Assembly (NCBI RefSeq): GCF_963676935.1
Contig: NZ_OY781470.1
Location: 1,146,680-1,210,679, forward strand
DNA from: Halarcobacter sp.
GTDB taxonomy: Bacteria > Campylobacterota > Campylobacteria > Campylobacterales > Arcobacteraceae
Length of the DNA: 64,000 bases
Direction of reading: 5' to 3'
Part shown: in pieces, positions 52,155 to 61,878 of the stretch
How the letters are laid out: every line of letters begins with the position of its first letter
Position numbering within the stretch: the first letter of the stretch is position 1
Notes under the pieces: generated by a model
Database searches by the model: none
What the model saw: only the letters and a program-made list of their open reading frames with translations
Told to the model about the DNA's origin: nothing
Made by a program: the position numbers and the translations under genes

Positions 52155-52820
52155 TTATATTTTATTTAATTCTATTTCGTTAAATTTATATGTTTTGTGT
52201 GCTGTTTTTACAAGTATTTTTTTCTCAGAAAGTTCTTTAAATAACTTTATTAATGTTGGTTTAGAGATTGATATCTCATTCATAATATCACTATAAGAAG
52301 CTATAAAAATAGAATCTTTATCTAAATTACTTACAATATATTTTATAACCTCTACTTGTTTTCCATCTGTTACTGCTGAAATCATCTTAATCACATTAGA
52401 GTTTTTTTGAATCTCTTGGGCTTGAATAATTGGAAATACAATATCATGTATAGTGTTTAATAACTCTTTTATATTAATTGGTTTTACAATATAGTTTTCT
52501 ACCTTTAATTTTATAGCATCTAATAAATATTTTGTATCTGTATGCGCTGTAATGAGTATAGTTGGAATATTAATCTCTTTTTCCTCTTTTAAGTATCTTA
52601 AAAAATCAATACCATTTTCATCTTCTAGAAGAATATCTGAGATTATCACATCTACTTTTTCTTTTTCAATAACTTCTAAAGCTTCCTTTGAAGTATTAAC
52701 TGCATAAACTTTATTTACAAAATCATCTAATATATCTTTAGTATGTGTTAATAAAGATTTATCATCTTCTAGATAAAGTATATTAAAGTTATTTAATATA
52801 TTCAAGTTTCTTTCAATCAT
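52155..52820 (-). CDS. Response regulator with winged-helix output
   Basis: The 221-residue protein has an N-terminal receiver (NILYLEDDKSLLTHTKDIL, phospho-Asp in DVIISDILLEDENG, the switch Thr in TILITAHTD, Lys in YIVKPINIKELL). The small C-terminal DNA-binding domain (about 145-221) includes ISISKPTLIKLFKELSEKKI, resembling Crp-like winged helices. It overlaps the kinase gene by 8 bases. The ATG at 52820 behind AGGTGA is chosen over GTG 52829. It is a candidate reader of the nearby 18-bp palindromes, but this is inference from proximity. Confidence 0.9.
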   Translation of the reverse strand: MIERNLNILNNFNILYLEDDKSLLTHTKDILDDFVNKVYAVNTSKEALEVIEKEKVDVIISDILLEDENGIDFLRYLKEEKEINIPTILITAHTDTKYLLDAIKLKVENYIVKPINIKELLNTIHDIVFPIIQAQEIQKNSNVIKMISAVTDGKQVEVIKYIVSNLDKDSIFIASYSDIMNEISISKPTLIKLFKELSEKKILVKTAHKTYKFNEIELNKI

Positions 52821-54444
52821 TATTTTCACCTTTTTTTTCTAATGGAATATCAATTATAAATAAAGCACCAAACTCTAATTTATCTCCATCTATTTTATTA
52901 TAAACATTCTTACATTTTATATTACCGTTCATATGCTTTTCTATAATTTGCTTTGACATATATAAGCCAATACCTGTTCCTGCACTTTTGTATTTGGTTG
53001 TATAATAAGGTTCAAAAATCTGTGGAAGTATTGTTTCATTGATACCTCCACCATTATCGTAAACATTAATTCTAACATTTTTTTTATATTCTTTTACAAC
53101 AATTTTTATCACTCTTTTAGTATCAATATTTTTTAAAGCATCTTTTGAGTTTGAAATCATATTTAAAATCACATGGGATAATTCATTATAAAAACCATGA
53201 ATCTTTATATCTTTATCTACAATTAGATTTAATTTTATATGCTCTTTTTCTAAGATATATTTTGATAATTCAATAGAATGTTTTACACAATTTTTTACAC
53301 TAAATATAGTTTTATCTTTATTGGGACTAAAAAAGTTTTGAAAATCTTCTAAAGTATTTGACATGTTTTCAGCTAATAATATAGCATCATTTGTTTTTTT
53401 CTCAACAAAATCATAAGATAATTTTCCCAATTCCATTTTAGTTTGAAAGGATTGAATTATCATCATTAAAGAACCAAGAGGTTGTCTCCATTGATGGGCA
53501 ATATTTCCTAACATCTCTCCTAAACTTACAAGTTTTGATTGTTGGAACATTAACAAATCTTTTTTTCTAGAGTTTGTAACTTCCATTTTAATTCTTTTTT
53601 CTAATGATTCATTTAATTCTTGTAACTCTTTTGTTTTTTCATTTACCGCATCTTCAAGACCAAAATGTAGTTTTCTAAAGTTACTGATAACTATTAAAGA
53701 TAAAGCTATAGAAAAAACAAATACAAATATTATAGAAATATTTAAAAATGTTGTAAGAGTACTATATATTTTTTGTGTTCTATTTCTTTCAACTATTGCT
53801 TGATTTAAATCATAGTTAATTAAATTTGAAATATAGATATTTACAGAGTTTATCTTAGAATAAATAGTATCTATTTCGGTATTTGCATCAATAAAATTTT
53901 CATCTTCTAAAAGGTTTACTATGTGATTAATTGTTCGGTGTAACTTTTCTATTTTTTTATTTATATTTAATACAATATTTTTATGTAAAACTGTACTATT
54001 TAAACTGTTTTCTATACTAAATAATTTACTAGTAAGAATTGATATATTTGATCTTTTAATATTAGTTAGTGAATTTTCTTTATAGTTTTTCCAACTTTTA
54101 TTTATTAATTGTTGACCTAAACTTAGAATATCCCTTGATTCATTAATAGCTATATTTTTGTGTTGAATATCATAAAAAGTATCATAAATATTAATTTTAT
54201 AAGTATCTTTTATGTTTTCTAATTGAATAATTGGTTTTGTTCTTTTTGTAAAAAGAATATCAAAATCATTTTTTAAAGTGTAAACTGAAATTTGTGATAA
54301 AAGTATGATTATTATCATTCCTCCAGCAATAATAAAACTAAGAAAATATGTTTTATATGAGAAAGATAGAGTATCAAAATATTTGAAAAATGTTGATAAT
54401 AATTTACTGAAAATTTTTAATTTAAATTTAGTTTTTTTTATCAT
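52813..54444 (-). CDS. Membrane sensor histidine kinase
   Basis: The 543-residue kinase has helices at about 33-58 and 225-250, enclosing a helical periplasmic domain of about 165 residues. A coiled coil leads to the H-box LVSLGEMLGNIAHQWRQPLGS (quoted over two runs: LVSLGEMLGN and IAHQWRQPLGS) and an ATPase domain (NELSHVILNMISNSKDAL-like N box, VYDNGGGINETI, GTGIGLYMSKQII). The ATG at 54444 is preferred to the TTG at 54459. It overlaps the upstream binding-protein gene by 17 bases, so a periplasmic binding protein probably presents ligand to it. Confidence 0.92.
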   Translation of the reverse strand: MIKKTKFKLKIFSKLLSTFFKYFDTLSFSYKTYFLSFIIAGGMIIIILLSQISVYTLKNDFDILFTKRTKPIIQLENIKDTYKINIYDTFYDIQHKNIAINESRDILSLGQQLINKSWKNYKENSLTNIKRSNISILTSKLFSIENSLNSTVLHKNIVLNINKKIEKLHRTINHIVNLLEDENFIDANTEIDTIYSKINSVNIYISNLINYDLNQAIVERNRTQKIYSTLTTFLNISIIFVFVFSIALSLIVISNFRKLHFGLEDAVNEKTKELQELNESLEKRIKMEVTNSRKKDLLMFQQSKLVSLGEMLGNIAHQWRQPLGSLMMIIQSFQTKMELGKLSYDFVEKKTNDAILLAENMSNTLEDFQNFFSPNKDKTIFSVKNCVKHSIELSKYILEKEHIKLNLIVDKDIKIHGFYNELSHVILNMISNSKDALKNIDTKRVIKIVVKEYKKNVRINVYDNGGGINETILPQIFEPYYTTKYKSAGTGIGLYMSKQIIEKHMNGNIKCKNVYNKIDGDKLEFGALFIIDIPLEKKGENND

Positions 54445-55588
54445 ATTTAAGCTCAACAAATTTATTATCTTTATATTTAAAAAGATATGTTTTATTTAAT
54501 AGTTCTGTATTGTTATATTTTAAAGGAATACCTTCTATGGCATTTCTCGTATGATATTTTATCTGATCTAAGAAATTTTTATAAGTTAAAGAACTATTTG
54601 CTTTTTTTAAAGCTTCTACAGTAACTTTTGCAATAAGAAAAGATTCTAAAGATATAAAACCTAAGGGTTCTTGGGGATAATATCTTTTCATTAAATATTT
54701 ATATTCATTAATTACATCAATCTCATAATTATTATTACTAGGTACAACTTCTGAAAAAATTATATTTTCTAAGTTTTTTTTATTCAAGTTATTTATCATT
54801 TCATTAGAATCACTAAATGATATACTGCAAAATATGGCATTTTTTAAATCTTCATCTTTTAATGCTCTTTTTATAAATAAAGAGTTAGCTTTATATGATC
54901 CTACCATTAAAACAGCTTCAGGTTTACTATTTTTTATCTCTTTAAATGCATGTTTTATTGATAAAGTATTTCTTTTATATGTACCTTCTCCAACCAAATT
55001 GAGATTTTTGTTTTTTAATGCTGAGATTAAGGAAATATATCCTTCCTCCCCATAAACATCATTTTGATAAAATACAGCAAATTTATCTATATGTTTAATA
55101 TCATATAGATAGTTAATAATTTCTTGTATCTCCTCTTTATAAGATGACCTAAAATTAACAATATTTTTATACTTTGAATCTCTTAAAAAAGAAGCTCCTG
55201 TAAATGGAGCAATAAAAGGGATATCTGTTTCAATTACAATATGTAAAATATTTTTTACTGTAGGTGTGCCAACATAACCATATAAAGCAAAAAGGTCATC
55301 TCTTTTTAGAAACTCTTTTGTATTTTCTAAAGTTAAATCTGGTTCATATTTATCATCAAGTGTTACAAGTTTTATTTGTTTCCCATCGGGCAAAAGTTTT
55401 CTTTCATTTACAAATTTAAAATAAGCATTTGAACCTATTTCTACACTTCTTCCCCATTCTTTCATAATACCTGTTTTAGGTAATGAACTACCTAGTATAA
55501 TGGTTTTGTTTGTATAAATATTTAATTTTGATATAAAAAAAATTGTGATTATTATTAATATAAAAGCAGAAATATATTTAAACAACAA
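54428..55588 (-). CDS. Periplasmic binding protein of the Peripla_BP_6 (LivJ-like) type
   Basis: The 386-residue protein has an N-terminal hydrophobic signal or anchor (residues 4-20) and the two-lobed type I binding fold. Visible motifs are LGSSLPKTGIMKEWGRSVE, VTLDDKYEPDLTLENTKEFL, LYGYVGTPTV, and FAVFYQNDVYGEEGY. The relatives bind branched amino acids, amides or urea for ABC importers. No importer genes are present; instead the kinase and regulator follow in the same operon. The start is TTG (55588 or the adjacent 55585) behind AAAGGAA. Confidence 0.88.
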   Translation of the reverse strand: MLFKYISAFILIIITIFFISKLNIYTNKTIILGSSLPKTGIMKEWGRSVEIGSNAYFKFVNERKLLPDGKQIKLVTLDDKYEPDLTLENTKEFLKRDDLFALYGYVGTPTVKNILHIVIETDIPFIAPFTGASFLRDSKYKNIVNFRSSYKEEIQEIINYLYDIKHIDKFAVFYQNDVYGEEGYISLISALKNKNLNLVGEGTYKRNTLSIKHAFKEIKNSKPEAVLMVGSYKANSLFIKRALKDEDLKNAIFCSISFSDSNEMINNLNKKNLENIIFSEVVPSNNNYEIDVINEYKYLMKRYYPQEPLGFISLESFLIAKVTVEALKKANSSLTYKNFLDQIKYHTRNAIEGIPLKYNNTELLNKTYLFKYKDNKFVELKYDKKN

Positions 55589-55705
55589 TTTTCCTTTATT
55601 TTTTATAGACTAGTTTATATAGATACTTCAAAGATATTTTATTATATCAAATAGTGGAATAAATATTTAATTTAATAAAACACTAAGTATTTTAAAACTA
55701 AAATT

Positions 55706-55723
55706 GGTAAATAATATTTTACC
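55706..55723. promoter_or_regulatory. 18-bp operator-like palindrome, copy 2
   Basis: GGTAAATAATATTTTACC is a near-perfect palindrome, extended by TT and AA outside (55704-55725). It ends 13 bases before the start codon of the Fe-S protein, within the divergent region shared with the binding protein/kinase operon. A bound repressor would block initiation. Confidence 0.65.
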
Positions 55724-55736
55724 AAAGGCATAGGTT

Positions 55737-57440
55737 ATGCAGGAATTTTTATACTACAATCCAAATGGAATAGAGTTTCCCCTTCCTGAATCAATTGTTG
55801 TAACCAATAAATTGATTGACTACAAAGATGATAATTTTATTGTATCAAATGTTAGTATGACAAATACTGAATTAGTAGCAAATGAAATAGATTTTTATAT
55901 AAATCATAGTAAAGATTCTTTTTCTAAAAAAATTAAAAATGTTGAAAAACTTTATGAAGTAAATGCTATTAGATTTGATTTGGCACAAGATATGGTTTAT
56001 TCTCAGCAAGTTTCAAACAAGGTTTTATTAGTTTGTGATAATGAACAAAAAAATGAACTTTTAAAACATTTGGCATCAAATGAATTTGATCTATTTCATA
56101 TTCAAGAAGAGATTATCAAAGATGTAAATGGTCATATAGGAAATTTAACAGTTATCGTAAATGATGATGGGAAAGATGTAAATTTAAATGTCGACCAAAT
56201 AATCTGGTTTGATGAAAAAGAGTTAGGAACTAAACAAAGTGGATGTTTTGATCCTTTAAAGAGTTCAGTAGATGAAGTTTTAGCAAAAATAAGAGAAAAT
56301 ATTTCAAACTATGAATATAAAAAATTTACAACTTATGATAAAACAATTTGCCAATATCATGAAAGAAGAGAAGATATTTGTGGAAGGTGTGCGGATGTAT
56401 GTCCTACAGTAGCAATTGAAAAAGATGAATCAAATAGACATCTTAAGTTTTCACAAATAGATTGTCATGGTTGTGGGGGATGTGTTTCTATTTGTCCTTC
56501 AGGTGCAATAGATTATACTCCATCAAATAGAGAAACTATATCTTATATGAGTAGATTCTATGAAGACCAAATACCTTTGATAATTCCAGATAAAATGGAT
56601 ATCTCATCATTAGATATTAAATTAAAAGAGGATGTCTTGCCTTTTAAAATTGAGGGTGAAAAATTTTTACATGAATCTACACTTTTAACACTTTTACAAG
56701 AATCAGGTTCACAAATTGTATTTTATACTGATTTTTTATCAAAAGGTACCAAAGATTCAATATCTATATTAAATCAAATATATAAAGCAAAATATAAAAA
56801 AGATGCAATTATAGTTGCAATGGATCAAAATGAATTAGTAAAAGCCTTAAAAAAAGTTGATTTTATTGAAGGTTCAAAATATAAACTTAGTAACATGGAA
56901 ATGAACAAAAGAGAGCAGTTTGCGATAAGATTATCAAATATTGTAAAAGATGAAGATTTAGGTATAGTTAAAACTGGTGAAAATGTTCATTATGCTCAAG
57001 TAAAAGTTGATGAATCAAAATGCACATTATGTCTTTCATGTGTTGGTGCTTGTAATGTTAATGCATTATTTGCAGATGCAAGTGATAATACATTAAGACT
57101 TAATGCTTCAGTTTGTAGTGCCTGTGGTTATTGTGAAGTAAGTTGTCCTGAAAAAGATTGCTTAACTATTGAGCAAGATATAATAAAACTAAATCCTACT
57201 TGGTTTAAAGAAGAAGTTTTAGCTCAAGATGAACTTTTTGCCTGTATAGAGTGTGGAAAAGAGTTTGCAACTAAAAAATCAGTTGAGAAAATAGCTTCGA
57301 TAATGTCTCCAATTTTTGCAAATGATCCAATTAAAGAAAGAACACTTTATTGTTGTGAAACCTGCAAACCTAAAATAATGATGAAAAGTTATATGGAAAA
57401 CAAAGGCTCATATAATAATCCTCAAGGTGTATCTTTATAA
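55737..57440 (+). CDS. Multi-cluster 4Fe-4S protein of the formate dehydrogenase locus
   Basis: The 567-residue protein has four CxxCxxC-type cluster motifs: ICGRCADVCPTVAIE (about 215), DCHGCGGCVSICPSGAI (about 242), CTLCLSCVGACNVNAL (about 428) and CSACGYCEVSCPEKDCL (about 460). A zinc-ribbon-like C terminus follows (ACIECGKEFATKKSV ... YCCETCKPKIMM). The N-terminal 200 residues look like an alpha/beta domain without obvious motif. Similar ferredoxin-like proteins accompany fdh genes in Campylobacterota and may carry electrons or help maturation. There is no signal peptide, so it is cytoplasmic. Confidence 0.85.
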   Translation: MQEFLYYNPNGIEFPLPESIVVTNKLIDYKDDNFIVSNVSMTNTELVANEIDFYINHSKDSFSKKIKNVEKLYEVNAIRFDLAQDMVYSQQVSNKVLLVCDNEQKNELLKHLASNEFDLFHIQEEIIKDVNGHIGNLTVIVNDDGKDVNLNVDQIIWFDEKELGTKQSGCFDPLKSSVDEVLAKIRENISNYEYKKFTTYDKTICQYHERREDICGRCADVCPTVAIEKDESNRHLKFSQIDCHGCGGCVSICPSGAIDYTPSNRETISYMSRFYEDQIPLIIPDKMDISSLDIKLKEDVLPFKIEGEKFLHESTLLTLLQESGSQIVFYTDFLSKGTKDSISILNQIYKAKYKKDAIIVAMDQNELVKALKKVDFIEGSKYKLSNMEMNKREQFAIRLSNIVKDEDLGIVKTGENVHYAQVKVDESKCTLCLSCVGACNVNALFADASDNTLRLNASVCSACGYCEVSCPEKDCLTIEQDIIKLNPTWFKEEVLAQDELFACIECGKEFATKKSVEKIASIMSPIFANDPIKERTLYCCETCKPKIMMKSYMENKGSYNNPQGVSL

Positions 57441-57465
57441 GAGAATCCTATTGAGGAATCTCTTA
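57438..57465 (+). terminator. Hairpin after the Fe-S protein gene
   Basis: TAAGAGAATCC pairs with GGAATCTCTTA (one mismatch) around TATTGA, beginning at the stop codon. The T-run after it is short, so termination may be partial. Confidence 0.5.
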
Positions 57466-57943
57466 TACACAATTCTTACATAAAAATTTAAAAAAATCAG
57501 ATATTTTTTTTAAATATTTAATTAAAATTTTATTTCTTGTTAGAAAATTTATAAACTTTTTAATATTTATCAAAAAATAATTTTAAAAAACATAGTTTTT
57601 AAGATAAATGTATAGAAAAATTTAATATGCAAAAATAGCATATTTTTAAAAATATGATAAATAGGGAATAGTAAAAAAAACTTTTAAAATTTGTAAAAAA
57701 TCTGTAAAAAAATAGTCAATAAAATTTAACAATAAATATGTTTCATTTTTTAACACTAACTCTCGAGATACCATTATAAAGTGTTATTACTGAGATGTTA
57801 GCTAAGTTGTATTTAAAGTTTATAGATTACAATTAGGGTAAATAAAAATTTACCAAATTAATTTTTATTAAAATAAAACTGTGACAAATATGACAAAAAA
57901 TGTCTTATTTAGTTTTATTTTTAATATGTTTTGTGAGGAAATT
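57466..57943. other. 478-base intergenic regulatory region upstream of the fdh chaperone
   Basis: No plausible gene was found in this very AT-rich stretch. It contains an inverted repeat AATATGC-N7-GCATATT at 57624-57644, which recurs in near-identical form before fdhD, and the third 18-bp palindrome at 57837-57854. An in-frame ATG at 57881 precedes the chaperone but lacks a good ribosome-binding site. A promoter for the fdh operon is expected here. Confidence 0.55.
57837..57854. promoter_or_regulatory. 18-bp operator-like palindrome, copy 3
   Basis: GGTAAATAAAAATTTACC matches copy 2 at 16 of 18 positions with identical arm spacing, 89 bases before the chaperone start. Confidence 0.6.
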
Positions 57944-58717
57944 ATGAGAGAAGAAGAGATTAATAAAGCAAGAGCAATTTACTACAAAGTTTTTAGTAGT
58001 TTTTTTGTTTATACTAAAGATGTAGAAAGATATTTTAATTTATTAAATTTAATAAATGTATTAAAAGAAAACCCTTTAAATGATACATCAGCAAATGCCT
58101 TAGAAAACATTTCAAATAAACTTCAAAACGATTCAAATATATTGTTACTACAAGAGTATGATGATATTTTTGATAATCCTCAAACTTCACAGATTAGAAC
58201 TACTGCTTCATATTATCATGAAGGGGTAGAAAGTGGTAAAAAAAGAGTTGAAATGCAAAACTTTTTAGCAAAAACAAAAATTAGAAGAGATGAAAAACAA
58301 TACTCTGATTATGAAGATAATATTGGGTTTATATTTACAGTATTAAATGAACTTTGTGAATTACAAGTTAAAGGTAATTCTGAATATAAAAATACAATAC
58401 ATTGTATTTTTGAATCAATATTAAATGAGTTTGTAGATGAGTTTTCAAAGGCTTTATATGAACATGAAAGTTCAAATATATATAAAGATGTGGTTGTTGT
58501 ATTAAAAGCATTTATTGAGTTTGAAAGATTGTATTTAGAAGTTTCAAGACCTATGGCACGAACTAAAATTATTCCTAATGTTATAGAAGATGATATCTCA
58601 GAAGAGGAAAAAGCAAGAAGAGCAAGAAATAAAGCTATGAAAGCTAATGGCCCAAAGAATGCTCAAGATGAAGCTTGTCCAGTATTTGTAACTTATGATG
58701 TTGAGGAAGATATTTAG
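57944..58717 (+). CDS. TorD-like maturation chaperone for formate dehydrogenase
   Basis: The 257-residue helical protein fits the TorD/DmsD redox-enzyme chaperones. It opens INKARAIYYKVFSSFFVYTK, has LLQEYDDIFDNP and TASYYHEGVESGKKRVEMQ (a family-like YxHEG segment), and ends with a charged, poorly conserved tail. TorD-type chaperones bind the Tat signal of a molybdenum enzyme and hold it for cofactor insertion. The ATG at 57944 follows TGAGGAAATT; the ATG at 57881 would add 21 atypical residues. It precedes the small Tat protein and fdhA. Confidence 0.82.
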   Translation: MREEEINKARAIYYKVFSSFFVYTKDVERYFNLLNLINVLKENPLNDTSANALENISNKLQNDSNILLLQEYDDIFDNPQTSQIRTTASYYHEGVESGKKRVEMQNFLAKTKIRRDEKQYSDYEDNIGFIFTVLNELCELQVKGNSEYKNTIHCIFESILNEFVDEFSKALYEHESSNIYKDVVVVLKAFIEFERLYLEVSRPMARTKIIPNVIEDDISEEEKARRARNKAMKANGPKNAQDEACPVFVTYDVEEDI

Positions 58718-58808
58718 TTAAAAGTATATGAAATTCAAATAAGTCAAAAGTGTTTGTTTTATTTGAGTCTCATTAAAACGGGACTAATCACAATCAAAGG
58801 AGACAGCT

Positions 58809-59015
58809 ATGCAAGAGAGTAGAAGAGATTTTGCTAAGAAAACTGCAATAGTTGTTGGTGCTACTGCTGTGGGTGCCACTGCGTTAGCTGCTGCTAACAG
58901 TTCGGAGTCAAAAGAAGCAGACTCTAACGGTGTTGTTGTAGGACACTCTCCTAAAAAAGAGGTTCTATACAAAAAGTCTAAAGCTTGGGAAGAGTTTTAT
59001 AAACAAGCTTTATAA
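58809..59015 (+). CDS. Small Tat-signal protein of the fdh locus (68 aa)
   Basis: The 68-residue protein begins with a twin-arginine signal (ESRRDFAKKTAIVVGATAVG). About 35 mature residues follow, including VVVGHSPKKEVLYKKSKAWE. Small proteins of this kind sit just before fdhA in Campylobacter relatives and are thought to be an extra formate dehydrogenase subunit or assembly factor; no enzyme motif is present. The start has a strong AAAGGAG site. It ends 27 bases before fdhA. Confidence 0.85.
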   Translation: MQESRRDFAKKTAIVVGATAVGATALAAANSSESKEADSNGVVVGHSPKKEVLYKKSKAWEEFYKQAL

Positions 59016-59042
59016 TAGATATAAAAGTCAAAGGGGTTTTAT

Positions 59043-61868
59043 ATGTCACAAAGTACATATGAAGCACTGAATGCAAAAGTAGGGAGAAGAGCATTTATTA
59101 AAATGGCTGCAATTGCTACTGCTGCAGGTGCTACAAGCGCTTTGGCAAATGATGGAATAACTAGAGAAGCTACAGAGGAAGAGGTTAAAAATCCATTTCC
59201 TGGTTCAAAAAAAGTTAAAACTATCTGTACTGCATGTTCAGTTGGATGTGGTATTATTGCTGAAGTTCAAAACGGTGTTTGGGTAAGACAAGAGGTTGCA
59301 CAAGACCATCCTATTTCACTTGGGGGTCATTGTTGTAAAGGTGCTGATATGATTGATATGGTTAGGTCTGAAGTTAGACTTAAACATCCAATGGTAAAAG
59401 AAAAAGGAAAATGGAAAAGAATCTCTTGGGATGATGCTTTAACAAGGATCACGGACAAGATGAAAAACTTAAGAGAAACTGTAGGGCCTGATTCTACAAT
59501 GTTCCTTGGATCAGCTAAAATGAGTACAGAGCAAGCTTATTATTTCAGAAAATTTGCTGCAATGTATGGGACAAATAATATAGATCATCAAGCTAGAATC
59601 TGACATAGTGCAACAGTTGCCGGTGTGGCAAATACATGGGGTTATGGCGCTATGACTAACTCACTTGGAGATATCCAAAACGCGAAAGCAATTATTATCT
59701 TTGGAGCGAATCCTGCAGTAAACCATCCAGTTGGTTTTGGGCATTTTTTGAAAGCAAAAGAGAGAAATAATGCAAAAATTATTGTTGTTGATCCTGTATT
59801 CACGAAAACTGCTGCGAAAGCGGATCATTACTGTAGAATAAGACCTGGTACAGATATTCCATTTATGTACGGTATGTTAAATATCATATTTAAAAACGGA
59901 TGGCACAAAGAAAGTTTCATCAAAGATAGAGTTTATGGTATGGAAGATATTATGGAAGAAGCTAAAAAGTGGACTCCTGAAAAGGTTGAGGATGTTACAG
60001 GTGTACCAGCTGATCAGTTATTACAAATCACAGAATTATATGCTAAAAACACTCCAGGTACTTTAATCTGGGCTATGGGTTTAACTCAACATACTATTGG
60101 TTCATCAAATACAAGAATGGCTCCAATCTTACAACTTGCTCTTGGTAACATGGGTGAAGAAGGTGGAGGAACTAATATCTTAAGAGGACACGATAATGTT
60201 CAAGGTGCTACAGATATGTGTTGTTTATCACATACTTTACCTGGATACTATGGTCTTGCTGATGGTTCTTGGAAATATTTTGCACAACAATGGAAAGTTG
60301 ATTATGAATGGCTAAAAGGTCAGTTCAAAGCTAAAGAGTGGATGAATAAAAAAGGTTTCACACTTGCTAGATGGTGGGCTGGTGTATTAGATGGAAAAGA
60401 TGGTAATGATGCAATTGAAAATGGTGGAACAAATCTAAAAGCACTTTTTGTTATGGGTAATGGTATTACTTCTGTTGCACAACAAGCAAAAATCAAAGAG
60501 GGTCTTGACAATCTTGATATGCTAGTACTTTGTGATCCATTTGTAAATGAAGCTGCTGTATTAACAGATAAGCAAGATGATGTATTTATTTTACCTGCTG
60601 CTACTCAATTTGAAACTTCAGGTTCAGTAACTGCAACAAATAGATCTGTACAATGGAGAACTCAAGTAGTTGAACCAATGTATGAATCAAGAACAGACCA
60701 TGATATTCTTTTTGATATTTCTAAAAGATTAGGATTTTATGATGAATATACAGCTGCTATGAGAGGTGATAAAAAAGACTTCATATGGCCAGAAGATGCT
60801 ACTAATGAGATAGCTAGAACACTTAAAACTATTGGTCTTACAGGATGGACAGCTCAAAGAATTAAAAAACATACTGAAAATTGGCATATGTTTGACCAAA
60901 TCTCAGGTAGAGGTTATGGAAAAATGAAAGGTGAATATTATGGATTACCATGGCCTTGTTGGACAGAAAAACACGGTGGAAGTCCAATTCTTTATAACAT
61001 CAACAGAAGTGTTGCTGAAGGTGGTATGGGATTCAGAAATAGATTTGGATTGGAGCATGATGGAGTTTCTCAATTAGCGGGAATGGGTAGTGCACCAAAA
61101 GATTCAGCAAATCCAAATGGATATCCAGAAATTACAAGAGATAATATTGAAGAGGTTCTTGGAATCAAATTAACAGAAGATGAGAAAAAAAGAATTGGTA
61201 AAAACTGGAAAGTTGATACTTCAAATATTATTGCTGAAAAATGTATGGAAGCTGGTGTCGCACCTTATGGAAATGCAAGAGCAAGAGCAAAAGTATGGAC
61301 ATTCCCAGATCAAATTCCAATGCATAGAGAGCCATTACACTCTCCAAGAGCAGATTTAGCTAAGAAATATCCTTCTTATGCTGATAAAGCTGATCATTAT
61401 AGAGTTGATACTAAATATGTTTCTAAACAAACAGAAAAAGATTGGTCTAAAGAGTTTCCAATAAATTTAGTAACAGGAAGACTTGTAAATATGAATGGTG
61501 CTGGTATGGAAAATAGAGCAAGTAAATATCTTGCTGCATTAACACCTGAAATGTTTTGTGAAATTAATCCTGATTTAGCAGGAAGAATGGGTATTAGAGA
61601 TGGTTCTATGATGTGGATTCATTCTCCAGAAGGAACAAAAATTAAAGTTAAAGCTAAATACACTCATGCAGTTAGTGAAGATAGAGTTTGGCTTCCATTC
61701 CACTTTGCTGGTGTTTTCCAAGGGGAAGATATGAGTCACAAATATCCTGCAGGAACAAAACCTTATGCAACAGGTGAAAGTGCAAATACAGTAACTAACT
61801 ATGGTTATGACATCATTACTCAGATTCCTGAGACTAAAGGTGGATTATGCCGAGTAGAGCCAGCGTAA
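59043..61868 (+). CDS. fdhA: Formate dehydrogenase catalytic subunit, selenoprotein
   Basis: The 941-residue molybdenum/tungsten enzyme oxidises formate in the periplasm. It has a twin-arginine signal (GRRAFIKMAAIATAAG) and an N-terminal 4Fe-4S site (CTACSVGCG ... HCCKGAD). An in-frame TGA at 59601-59603 gives Sec at codon 187 (QARI-U-HSATVAGVA), the catalytic position. Pterin-binding regions follow (GANPAVNHPVGFGHF; RGHDNVQGATDM; NLVTGRLVNMNG). Both sides of the TGA are in frame and fully conserved in style, and a SECIS-like hairpin follows it, so this is one gene, not two. Confidence 0.97.
59617..59631 (+). promoter_or_regulatory. Candidate SECIS hairpin in fdhA
   Basis: TTGCC and GGCAA pair around the loop GGTGT, 13 bases after the UGA. 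Position and a G-G-T apical loop agree with bacterial SECIS elements such as that of E. coli fdhF. Confidence 0.7.
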
Positions 61869-61878
61869 GGAGTGAGAG

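Noticed and set aside
59043..61868. Pseudogene or frameshift in fdhA and in selD
   Set aside because: Each contains a single in-frame TGA at the known selenocysteine position, with intact sequence on both sides, and the selenium genes are present.
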